Assembly (NCBI GenBank): GCA_937960725.1
Contig: CALGOY010000309.1
Span: forward strand, 1 to 6,792
Direction: 5' to 3'
DNA from: an uncultured Bacillota bacterium
GTDB taxonomy: Bacteria; Bacillota; Clostridia; Caldicoprobacterales; UBA3941
DNA: 6,792 nt
Shown here: piece after piece, positions 1 to 5,511 of the stretch
Layout: every line of letters starts with the position of its first letter
How positions within the stretch are numbered: position 1 is the stretch's first letter
Position numbers and translations under genes: made by a program
Notes under the pieces: model-generated
Databases searched by the model: none
What the model was told of the DNA's origin: nothing
The model's input: only the letters and a program-made list of their open reading frames with translations

Positions 1-790
1 TCAAATCCTCTAAAACTATCACTTGGTTTTCGTGTATAATTTTAGAGGACAATTGATGAAGAAAATCTTTTCTTTGGTTAGCTATTTTTTCATGTAATTT
101 AGCAAGTTTTATTCTTGTTTTTTCATAATTTTTACTACCTCTTTGTTTCCTTGACAAATCCCTTTGAATCTTTTTTATCCTCTTTTCAGTTTTTCTTAGC
201 CACTTTGGGTTTTCTACTTTTGTTCCATCTGAAAGAGTAGCAAATTCTTTTAATCCTAAATCTATTCCTATTTTTTTATCTACTTTTGGTAACTCCTTTT
301 TCTCTGTTTCTACTAATACTGAAGCATAATACTTACCTGTTGGTGTTTTAGATATTGTTACTGACTTAATAATTCCTTCAAATTGTCTATGTTGTTTTAT
401 TTTTATCTTTGTTTTTAACTTCGGAACTTTTAAGTATCCATTATCTATATCAACTGTCCCATTTTGATTATTTGTTGTATAGGATTGATATCCTTTTTTC
501 TTTTTGAATTTAGGAAACCCTATGCTATTATCCCTAAAAAAGTTGTTATATGCTCTTTCTAAATTAAGCTGAACATTAGCAAGAGCTAAACTATCTACTT
601 CTTTTAGGAAAGGATATTCTTTTTTATATTTTGCAGGTGTAGTCTTTAGCATTTTTCCAGTTTGTTTATAGTATTCTATTTTATCTACTAACATTTTATT
701 GTATATAAACCTTGCGCAGCCAAACACTTTTGCAAAATATTCTTGTTGTTCTTTTGTAGGATACATTCTATATTTATATGCTTTAAGCAT
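1..790 (-). CDS. tnpB: TnpB, IS200/IS605-family RNA-guided endonuclease (3' end cut by window edge)
   Basis: The frame opens with ATG at 790-788 and runs without a stop for 263 codons to the left edge, so the C-terminus is missing. The N-terminal part has the OrfB helix-turn-helix start (KAYKYRMYPTKEQ, then a GCARFIYN segment near residues 25-32). The RuvC-I motif GIDLGLKEFA places the first catalytic Asp at D177. The RuvC-II motif VLEDL places the catalytic Glu at E261, immediately before the edge. The D-to-E spacing of 84 residues is close to that of well-studied TnpB proteins of about 400 residues, so roughly 100 or more residues (zinc ribbon and last RuvC Asp) should lie outside. TnpB uses a right-end-derived omega RNA to cut DNA next to a short TAM and helps retain the element. 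The start lies 2 bases after the tnpA stop, with a GAAGG binding site inside the tnpA end, so translation is probably coupled. The visible part is intact. Confidence 0.93.
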   Translation of the reverse strand, partial: MLKAYKYRMYPTKEQQEYFAKVFGCARFIYNKMLVDKIEYYKQTGKMLKTTPAKYKKEYPFLKEVDSLALANVQLNLERAYNNFFRDNSIGFPKFKKKKGYQSYTTNNQNGTVDIDNGYLKVPKLKTKIKIKQHRQFEGIIKSVTISKTPTGKYYASVLVETEKKELPKVDKKIGIDLGLKEFATLSDGTKVENPKWLRKTEKRIKKIQRDLSRKQRGSKNYEKTRIKLAKLHEKIANQRKDFLHQLSSKIIHENQVIVLEDL

Positions 791-792
791 AT

Positions 793-1194
793 TTACGCCT
801 TCTTTCCTTGACTTTCTATATATTTCTTTATTATTTCAATAGGTGCTCCACCTGTTGTAAGTAAACAGAAACTTCTTGACCAAAAATATTCTTTCCAAAG
901 TTGTTCTTTAATTTCAGGAAATTCCTTCTTTATCAATCTTGATGAAGCACTTTTATATGCGTTTATAAACTTAGATATTTCTGTATTAGGATGTGCTTTG
1001 AATAATATATGAATATGGTCTTTATCGTAATTCCATTCTTGTAATATAATATTATAATTCCCTTGTATTTTCTCAAATATTTCTTTTAGTCTATTTGATA
1101 TATTATCATTTATTACTTTTCTTCGATATTTAGTTACTAATACAAGATGATAATATAATAAGAATACTGAATGATTATTAGTATCTAATTGCAT
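793..1194 (-). CDS. tnpA: TnpA, IS200/IS605-family Y1 HUH transposase
   Basis: This is a 133-residue protein, the usual length for IS200/IS605 single-strand transposases. The HUH metal-binding motif is H60-I-H62 (in KDHIHILFKAHP) and the nucleophilic tyrosine is Y125 (in IIKKYIESQ). The N-terminal strand YYHLVLVTKYRRKV and the SASSRLIKKEFP and EYFWSRSF segments are also characteristic. The enzyme acts as a dimer on single-stranded DNA, forming a 5'-phosphotyrosine bond at element ends recognised through subterminal hairpins. All catalytic residues are present and there is no frameshift, so the gene looks functional. It starts with ATG at 1194-1192, preceded by a GAGGAGGGAG ribosome binding site at 1208-1217 (spacing about 13, a little long). 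tnpB follows 2 bases after its stop. The promoter at 1226-1253 probably drives both genes. Confidence 0.96.
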   Translation of the reverse strand: MQLDTNNHSVFLLYYHLVLVTKYRRKVINDNISNRLKEIFEKIQGNYNIILQEWNYDKDHIHILFKAHPNTEISKFINAYKSASSRLIKKEFPEIKEQLWKEYFWSRSFCLLTTGGAPIEIIKKYIESQGKKA

Positions 1195-1225
1195 TGTATT
1201 TACTCAGCTCCCTCCTCTAATACTG

Positions 1226-1253
1226 GTTATATCATAAAGGAAGGAATTGTCAA
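1226..1253 (-). promoter_or_regulatory. Probable sigma-A-type promoter for tnpA-tnpB
   Basis: On the minus strand a perfect -35 TTGACA (1253-1248) is followed after 16 bases by TATAAC (1231-1226), five of six matches to the -10 consensus. It lies between the left-end hairpin and the tnpA ribosome binding site, giving a short leader of about 25 bases. Because it is inside the element and points the same way as the host operon, it could also drive transcription past the element's right end. Confidence 0.65.
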
Positions 1254-1260
1254 GTAACAT

Positions 1261-1470
1261 TCATCTCCCACTTATAGAAGATGGGAGACTTCTGTTGTTA
1301 ATTAGGTTAAAATCTGTAGCTCCATACTTCCGTACAAAGAGCTTCGCTTTTTCAGGGTCCAAGTCTACAACTCCTTCTATGTTTATATCTTCCCTATAAT
1401 ATATGTCATCCATGTGGGCTGCACCCATATGGCCGCAGCCCACCAGTACCACGTTGTATTGTTTAGTCAT
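1261..1470 (-). pseudogene. Gfo/Idh/MocA-family oxidoreductase, N-terminal remnant interrupted by the insertion sequence
   Basis: Only the start of a Rossmann-fold dehydrogenase is left. VLVGCGHMGAAH gives the dinucleotide motif G11-x-G13-x-x-G16, and the acidic residue after strand 2 (VVDLD, D36) fits NAD binding. Residues 1 to about 55 (1470-1306) are host-encoded. The remaining codons to the TGA at 1263-1261 read through the element's left end and hairpin, giving a 69-residue chimera. Family members are usually 330-400 residues and need a later Lys in an EKP motif and a C-terminal substrate domain, all absent here. The rest of the gene, if kept, must lie beyond the element, left of the window. 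The start is ATG at 1470-1468 with a weak AGGG site (1485-1482); it follows the TIM-barrel gene by 24 bases. The product is expected to be inactive unless the element excises precisely. Confidence 0.82.
1264..1288 (-). repeat. Left-end imperfect hairpin of the IS200/IS605 element
   Basis: A 7-bp arm (TCTCCCA at 1264-1270, TGGGAGA at 1282-1288) is followed inward by one unpaired base (1281), a further 3-bp stem (CTT 1271-1273, AAG 1278-1280) and a 4-base loop (1274-1277). A short stem with a single extrahelical base is the known recognition structure of TnpA in IS608-like elements. It lies about 55 bases upstream of the tnpA binding site, where a left-end hairpin should be. The match in structure is read directly; its function is inferred from the family. 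Confidence 0.75.
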
Positions 1471-1494
1471 TATACGATCATCCCTGTTTAAATT

Positions 1495-2322
1495 TTAGTA
1501 TTTTTGCAAAATGCCTATCAGTATATCCTTAGCTTTTAAAATATCTTCCTTTTGTTGAGGCCCTGTTATCTCTCTCTCTATAATTAGGGGACCTTTATAA
1601 TTATACTTTATTAGTTTGTCGATAAGCACCGGAAAGTTAACCAGCCCTTCCCCTACAGGAGTCTCCTCTCCAAGACGACGCCCATTGGTAGGATACTTTC
1701 CGTCTTTTACATGTACGCCCCGTATAAGCTCTTTATACATATCCACGGCATCTATGGGATTGCCTTTGCCGTAGAGAAGTAAGTTTGCTGGATCTAAGTT
1801 TATCCCTAAGTTATCCAGTCCTACGTCCTCTATCGTTCGAAGAAGGGTGATAGGAGTTTCCTGCCCCGTTTCAAAGTTGAAATAAATGCCTAGATCCTTG
1901 CAGTATGAAGCTACATTCCTTATTGCGATCACTGTTTCTCTGTATTCCGTAGTAGAAGGATTTTCTGGTATGAAACCGACGTGGGTGACGATATCGCTTA
2001 CTCCCAACTGTTTAGCAAACCATGCGCCCCTCTTTAGGGCCTCCATCCTAACAAACCTAAATTCTTTAGGCACCAACCCCAAAGTAGCGGGGCCGTCTAT
2101 GAAGTCCCACACTTTAGGGCCCGGCCACCCTACCCATACACTGGCTATCTTTACCTTATCTCCCACAATATCTTTTAGCTTTTGGCCATTTTCTTCTGTC
2201 AACATATCGACGTTCCAGGCATTTACCTGACATGTATCAAGGCCTAATTCCTGGATCTCCTGTGTCCCCTTTTCAAGCAAGCTCTCTAGGGATACAATTA
2301 CCCCTATATCTAAATGATACAT
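1495..2322 (-). CDS. Xylose-isomerase-like TIM-barrel protein (sugar phosphate isomerase/epimerase family)
   Basis: This 275-residue protein has the AP_endonuc_2 / xylose-isomerase-like TIM-barrel pattern and length. Candidate divalent-metal ligands are E151 (YFNFETG), D177 (INLDPANLLLYG), H204 (GVHVKDGKYP) and E249 or E251 (LIIERE), in the order seen in D-tagatose 3-epimerase-type enzymes. A GRRLGEETPVGEG loop follows, as in several sugar epimerases. No signal peptide is seen, so it should be cytoplasmic. Members of this family perform isomerisation, epimerisation, beta-elimination or hydration on sugars and keto-sugars, so the reaction cannot be fixed from sequence. I chose the ATG at 2322 because GGGAG (2337-2333) lies 10 bases upstream. 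An in-frame GTG at 2331 (278 residues) would be only 1 base from that site. It begins 15 bases after the upstream dehydrogenase stop, and the binding site abuts that stop, so coupling is likely. Confidence 0.9.
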   Translation of the reverse strand: MYHLDIGVIVSLESLLEKGTQEIQELGLDTCQVNAWNVDMLTEENGQKLKDIVGDKVKIASVWVGWPGPKVWDFIDGPATLGLVPKEFRFVRMEALKRGAWFAKQLGVSDIVTHVGFIPENPSTTEYRETVIAIRNVASYCKDLGIYFNFETGQETPITLLRTIEDVGLDNLGINLDPANLLLYGKGNPIDAVDMYKELIRGVHVKDGKYPTNGRRLGEETPVGEGLVNFPVLIDKLIKYNYKGPLIIEREITGPQQKEDILKAKDILIGILQKY

Positions 2323-2337
2323 TCTATTCACTCTCCC

Positions 2338-3360
2338 TTAAAGCTCTACGAACTTACCGCCATTGTCAGCAGACTCCATCTCAGCCTGTGCAATTCGTAT
2401 GGTTTCCATAGTGCTGTAAGGTGAAGCAACCTCAATGGGAGTATCATTTAGCAGCGCATTGGCAAAGTATTTTATCTCCCTATAATATCCGTCTTCCTTC
2501 GGCAAGTCTGGAGTAAAGGATTCACCATCATTTGGATTCACCGTTAATACGCCCTTCTTAAAGACCACATTGCCTTTTTCGAAGTTAACTCTAAACAACA
2601 TTTCAAATCCAAAATCTCCGTTTAATACCCAATCATCTTCTGCAGTTATTACTTTTCCATCCTCATAGATATATCGAGTGGATACTATATCATAGCCACT
2701 GGTGGGGATAACATTTTTACCTATTGTAGATACAGCTTTAGGAGTACCAAATAGCCAGTTTATCATATCTACGTCATGTACGTGCTGATCCAATAGAGCT
2801 CCACCGCTTTTTTCCTTGTGCATCAGCCAATTTTGATATGACCATTTGGGAGTTCCGCCTCCACGGAAGAAGTAAGCTCCTAGCACCTTGCCAAACCTAT
2901 TAGTTTCTACGCACTCCTTTAGGTATTCATAAGCAGGCCAGAATCGCAGACACTGTGCTACCATAAGCTTTCTATTGTTCTTCTCCGCAGCATCAATCAT
3001 AGCCTGGCACTCTTCTACATTCAATGCCATGGGTTTTTCACATAAAACATGTATACCTTTATTGAGAGCCTTTATTGTTACCTCAGCGTGTAAGTAAGTG
3101 GGCAGTGCAATATCTACATAATCTAACTCTTCTTTCTCTAGCATCTCATCGATGTCTGTGTATAGATTGTATTTTGAGAAGTCATACTTTGCATTGCCTA
3201 CATCTATATTTCCAGGAACGAACTTGTTTTGAAACTTATCTTCGTCTATGTCGCATATAGCTACTAACTTAACTGGAAAACCTTCAGATTCCAATCTTAT
3301 ATAGTTGTCCAAATGGCCCCTTCCCATAAAGCCAATTCCTATTAATCCTACTTTTAACAT
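2338..3360 (-). CDS. Gfo/Idh/MocA-family NAD(P)-dependent sugar/polyol dehydrogenase
   Basis: A 340-residue, full-length member of the family. The N-terminal Rossmann fold shows G8-x-G10-x-x-G13 (VGLIGIGFMG) with D37 (AICDID) at the end of strand 2. The catalytic lysine is K109 in LCEKPMALN. The C-terminal substrate domain carries GGALLDQHVHDVDMINWLFG, where D191 and H195 correspond to the Asp/His pair of inositol-2-dehydrogenase-type enzymes. All key residues are present, so it should reversibly oxidise a hydroxyl of a sugar, glycoside or inositol in the cytoplasm. The substrate is not evident. An upstream in-frame ATG at 3384 would add eight residues (MHKGDGGN), but that stretch is itself the ribosome binding region (GGAGG at 3369-3365, AAGGAG at 3377-3372). 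The ATG at 3360, giving the usual MLKVGLIGIG start, is preferred. It heads a tight three-gene run whose third gene is disrupted. Confidence 0.93.
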   Translation of the reverse strand: MLKVGLIGIGFMGRGHLDNYIRLESEGFPVKLVAICDIDEDKFQNKFVPGNIDVGNAKYDFSKYNLYTDIDEMLEKEELDYVDIALPTYLHAEVTIKALNKGIHVLCEKPMALNVEECQAMIDAAEKNNRKLMVAQCLRFWPAYEYLKECVETNRFGKVLGAYFFRGGGTPKWSYQNWLMHKEKSGGALLDQHVHDVDMINWLFGTPKAVSTIGKNVIPTSGYDIVSTRYIYEDGKVITAEDDWVLNGDFGFEMLFRVNFEKGNVVFKKGVLTVNPNDGESFTPDLPKEDGYYREIKYFANALLNDTPIEVASPYSTMETIRIAQAEMESADNGGKFVEL

Positions 3361-3575
3361 ATTGCCTCCATCTCCTTTATGCATTTTTATTATTTACAAA
3401 TTTTAATCATAGGATATTTATATTATTATATATTACAGGATATATAATAGTATTTCAGCAACTAAATTTGAAAACTAAGAGCTTGTAATACTCGCTTTGG
3501 GGCGGCTTCAAAACTCGCTTTGCTCAAACGGTTGAAGCCGCTTCCTCCACTTGCGAAATTTTTAAATCGTAAAAA
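3361..3575. other. Intergenic gap within the operon, AT-rich half and structured half
   Basis: A 215-base gap separates the first TIM-barrel gene from the dehydrogenase. The part next to the dehydrogenase (about 3385-3480) is very AT-rich and could hold an internal promoter, but I see no convincing -35/-10 pair. The other part holds a 10-bp stem-loop (3502-3541), a direct repeat and, right after the upstream stop, an AT-only 8-bp inverted repeat (3557-3564 with 3570-3577). No coding frame of note is present. Confidence 0.6.
3490..3541. repeat. Stem-loop with nested direct repeat, possible dispersed intergenic repeat
   Basis: GCGGCTTCAA (3502-3511) and TTGAAGCCGC (3532-3541) are perfect 10-bp inverted copies around a 20-base loop. 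ACTCGCTTTG occurs at 3490-3499 and again at 3513-3522, the second copy inside the loop. The stem is GC-richer than its surroundings. Neither strand has a T-run after the stem, so it is not a standard Rho-independent terminator. It could act as an mRNA processing or stabilising structure between operon segments, or be a copy of a small REP-like repeat; the second idea is inference only. Confidence 0.55.
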
Positions 3576-4412
3576 TTACCTTCCTAAAATCTTATCCATA
3601 GATTTAGATGTGTTATATATAATCTGGTTAGTATAGTGGGTGTAGTTGGGTATCATCTCTGCTGTTACATAATCGTCATAACCTACTTCTTCTAATGCTT
3701 TCACCACTTCAGGGAAGTTTACATCTCCAGCCAGCAGATCCACAAATCCATCTAAAGTTCCTACGGATCTTCTAAAATCTTTAAAATGTACTTTCTTTAT
3801 CCGCTTACCAAGGATTCTTATCCAATGCTCGGGATATCCTGTGTATATGACGTTACCCACGTCAAAATAGACGCCTACATAGGGGCTATCAATCTTATCT
3901 ACGAAATCTCTCATCTCCATTGGAGACAACAGGAATTTGTTCCATACGTTTTCTAGACATATGCTGACTTTATGGGCTTCAGCATCTTCTTTTAGCTCAG
4001 TGAATGCTTCCAAAGCTCGCTCATACGCTACATCATACTGTACTACTTCGCTGTCTGGTGAAAGGCCTGCAACAGCGCCGGGTACTACCAAAATACCGTC
4101 AGTTCCTAAAAGGGCTGCAAACTCCAACTGCTTCCTTACGATATCTTTTGATTTCTGTCTAATGGCAGGATCAGAGCTAGTTACCGGATAGGACCAATAT
4201 AGTCCACTTGCTAAGCTAGCAATCTCAATTCCTTCATTCTCAGCCATTTCCTTAATTCTTAAGACGTCTTTTTCAGTACTATTTAGACTAAGCTCCCCTT
4301 CTTCATCAAGGCTAAGTTCAATTCCATCAAAGCCGGCATCTTTGGCCATAGCCATACACTCAGCAATCGTCATACCCGCTTTAAACGACCAGATGTTAAT
4401 ACCTTTTTTCAA
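3576..4412 (-). CDS. Sugar phosphate isomerase/epimerase-like TIM-barrel protein, first gene of the operon
   Basis: A 278-residue xylose-isomerase-like TIM-barrel protein. It starts with the strand-1 pattern KKGINIWSF, and AKDAGFDGIELSL (near residues 23-35) is the classic second-strand signature. Candidate metal ligands are E154 (ICLENVWN), D184 (VYFDVGNV), H209 (KKVHFKDF) and E252 (VTAEMIP). The HWIRILGKRIKKVHFKDF region is common in hexulose/ribulose-phosphate epimerase relatives of the UlaE/SgbU type, but assignment to a named enzyme is not justified. It differs strongly from the other TIM-barrel gene at 1495-2322, so the two probably catalyse different steps. The start is TTG at 4412-4410, supported by GGGAGG at 4426-4421 with 8 bases between GGAGG and the codon; no ATG fits. 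It is transcribed divergently from the AraC-type regulator and is the promoter-proximal gene of the operon. Confidence 0.9.
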   Translation of the reverse strand: MKKGINIWSFKAGMTIAECMAMAKDAGFDGIELSLDEEGELSLNSTEKDVLRIKEMAENEGIEIASLASGLYWSYPVTSSDPAIRQKSKDIVRKQLEFAALLGTDGILVVPGAVAGLSPDSEVVQYDVAYERALEAFTELKEDAEAHKVSICLENVWNKFLLSPMEMRDFVDKIDSPYVGVYFDVGNVIYTGYPEHWIRILGKRIKKVHFKDFRRSVGTLDGFVDLLAGDVNFPEVVKALEEVGYDDYVTAEMIPNYTHYTNQIIYNTSKSMDKILGR

Positions 4413-4472
4413 TTGTTGCTCCTCCCTTTATTGATTTAATATTTAAAATTTGATAGTATTTGATTAGGCTTA

Positions 4473-4538
4473 TATCGATTACAAAGGTCATTATAATATA
4501 TGGTATATTTGCTATTTAATTATACGTCAAAATCGATA
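4473..4538. promoter_or_regulatory. Inverted-repeat candidate operator between divergent genes
   Basis: TATCGATT (4473-4480) and AATCGATA (4531-4538) are perfect inverted copies with centres 58 bp apart. They straddle the candidate operon promoter and lie upstream of the regulator promoter. In addition, TTTGAT occurs at 4449-4454 and 4459-4464, exactly one helical turn apart. The divergent AraC-family gene is the obvious candidate binder. Eight-base matches in AT-rich DNA can arise by chance, so this is a candidate only. Confidence 0.4.
4502..4530 (-). promoter_or_regulatory. Candidate promoter of the catabolic operon
   Basis: On the minus strand TTGACG (4530-4525, five of six to the -35 consensus) is followed after 17 bases by TATACC (4507-4502, a weak -10). 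A better-looking TATAAT lies 6 bases further downstream but has no -35 at proper distance. A poor -10 fits a promoter that needs an activator. The conserved arm at 4531-4538 lies directly upstream of the -35, where AraC-type activators often bind. Confidence 0.45.
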
Positions 4539-4546
4539 AATTTTCT

Positions 4547-4574
4547 TTGCACAAGAAGCCTATTTATTTATAAA
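4547..4574 (+). promoter_or_regulatory. Candidate promoter of the AraC-family regulator gene
   Basis: TTGCAC (4547-4552, four of six) is followed after 16 bases by TATAAA (4569-4574, five of six). Transcription would begin near 4581, leaving a leader of about 28 bases that contains the small ACATTT/AAATGT hairpin at 4580-4596 and the GAGGAG ribosome binding site. Confidence 0.5.
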
Positions 4575-4579
4575 ATTGG

Positions 4580-4596
4580 ACATTTTTTAGAAATGT
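4580..4596 (+). repeat. Small inverted repeat in the regulator leader
   Basis: ACATTT (4580-4585) and AAATGT (4591-4596) form a 6-bp stem with a 5-base loop, just after the candidate -10 and directly before the ribosome binding site. It could be an autoregulatory operator or a weak leader hairpin that affects translation. The stem is AT-rich and short, so significance is doubtful. Confidence 0.3.
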
Positions 4597-4608
4597 GAGG
4601 AGATGGGT

Positions 4609-5511
4609 TTGGCCAAAAAAGATAAGTTTCCAAGGATAAAGCTTGAAAAAGTCATAGAAGTAGAACGAATCGTCAGCCTGTTTTATTTTGAATATGCCAA
4701 AGATTTTGTATTTCCAGGGGAAAGCCATGACTTTTGGGAATTTCTTTATGTTGACAAAGGACAAGCGGAAGTTATGGCTGATACCGAGGGCTATCAGCTG
4801 GAGCAAGGAGAGATTATATTCCACAAGCCCAATGAATTTCACAGCGTGTGGGCTAATGGTAAAATAGCTCCCAATTTGATCGTCGTATCCTTTGTGTGTA
4901 ACAGCCCGGCCATGAAGTTTTTCGAGAATAAAATATTAAAAGCAGGAGAACAAGAAAAAACTATACTTGCCAACTTAATTAAAGAGCGAACCCTTTGTTT
5001 TGACAAGAGGTTAAATGAGTTTATTACAGAAAAGAATAAAAGGCCTGATGAAGTTTTCGGGGCGCAGCAGCTAATAAAAATATATCTAGAGATGCTCCTC
5101 ATAACTTTTATAAGAAATAATACTGCCGTACAAAATCAAGACAGGGTATCCTTTTTAACCAGGCGCAGGGTTGAAGATGACCTGGTAAACCGCATTATAT
5201 GTTTTATGAAAGAAAATATAGATAAAAACCTTAGCATAGATGATTTCTGCGAAGAATTTGGCTTAAGCCGCACCAGGATAAAAGATCTATTTAGAGAAAA
5301 GCTAAATACAGGGATCATTCAGTATTTCAGGCATTTAAAGATCGAAAAGGCTACGGAGCTAATCAGGGAAGAAAACTATAATTTTTCAGAAATTGCAGAC
5401 AAGCTCGGCTTTAGTTCAGTACATTATTTTTCAAATGTATTCAAAAAAATTACCGATATGACACCTTCCGAGTATGCCATATCGGTAAAATCCAAGGCCG
5501 AACTGCCATAA
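4609..5511 (+). CDS. AraC/XylS-family transcriptional regulator, cupin sensor plus double helix-turn-helix
   Basis: A 300-residue regulator of the usual AraC length. The N-terminal cupin (about residues 36-95) shows SHDFWEFLYVDKG and the LEQGEIIFHKPNEFH strand pair typical of sugar-sensing AraC proteins. A helical linker follows. The C-terminal DNA-binding domain (about residues 190-290) has helix-turn-helix 1 in SIDDFCEEFGLSRTRIKDLF and helix-turn-helix 2 in FSEIADKLGFSSVHYFSNVF, ending with the family signature MTPSEY. It probably binds the region between itself and the divergent operon and activates it when a sugar is bound. The ATG at 4603 directly abuts the GAGGAG site and so is unlikely to be used. 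The in-frame TTG at 4609, 6 bases from that site, is the better start and matches the TTG start of the divergent gene. Its 3' end overlaps the terminator of the convergent esterase gene. Confidence 0.93.
   Translation: MAKKDKFPRIKLEKVIEVERIVSLFYFEYAKDFVFPGESHDFWEFLYVDKGQAEVMADTEGYQLEQGEIIFHKPNEFHSVWANGKIAPNLIVVSFVCNSPAMKFFENKILKAGEQEKTILANLIKERTLCFDKRLNEFITEKNKRPDEVFGAQQLIKIYLEMLLITFIRNNTAVQNQDRVSFLTRRRVEDDLVNRIICFMKENIDKNLSIDDFCEEFGLSRTRIKDLFREKLNTGIIQYFRHLKIEKATELIREENYNFSEIADKLGFSSVHYFSNVFKKITDMTPSEYAISVKSKAELP
5443..5488 (-). terminator. Rho-independent terminator of the esterase gene, lying inside the regulator coding sequence
   Basis: Read on the minus strand, a perfect 11-bp stem (TTACCGATATG at 5488-5478 with CATATCGGTAA at 5460-5450) encloses a 17-base loop and is followed at once by seven T residues (5449-5443). 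It starts 28 bases past the esterase stop. On the plus strand the hairpin has only a short A-run after it, so it acts in one direction only. The sequence simultaneously encodes the last part of the AraC-type DNA-binding domain (around KKITDMTPSEYAISVK). Confidence 0.8.

Larger units (their letters stand above)
1..1305 (-). mobile_element. IS200/IS605-family insertion sequence, partial (left end inside window, right end beyond position 1)
   Basis: Two co-directional genes, tnpA (Y1 HUH transposase) and tnpB (RuvC-like nuclease), are preceded by a promoter and a subterminal imperfect hairpin. This is the standard layout of tandem IS200/IS605 elements, which move as single strands and leave no target duplication or terminal inverted repeats. 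The element lies within a Gfo/Idh/MocA dehydrogenase gene and in the same direction as that operon. The outer boundary is inferred. On the minus strand a TTAAC occurs twice ahead of the hairpin (1310-1306 and 1301-1297), and the element would start just after one of them, at 1305 or 1296. Insertion 3' of a short T-rich tetra- or pentanucleotide is usual for the family. The right end, with the guide-RNA region, lies left of the window. The element's identity is well supported; the exact edge is not. Confidence 0.88.

Noticed and set aside
1886..2230. Plus-strand open frame of 114 codons opposite the TIM-barrel gene
   Set aside because: Lies wholly antisense to a gene with clear family motifs, has no ribosome binding site and no recognisable protein pattern.
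3502..3541. Rho-independent terminator between operon segments
   Set aside because: The stem is strong, but neither strand has a T-run after it; kept as a stem-loop only.
3937..4191. Plus-strand frame of 84 codons opposite the first TIM-barrel gene
   Set aside because: Shadow of a well-supported gene on the other strand.
4564..5102. Two minus-strand frames (4564-4842 and 4839-5102) opposite the regulator
   Set aside because: Both are antisense to the AraC-type coding sequence, whose cupin and helix-turn-helix motifs are unmistakable; no binding sites or homology pattern.
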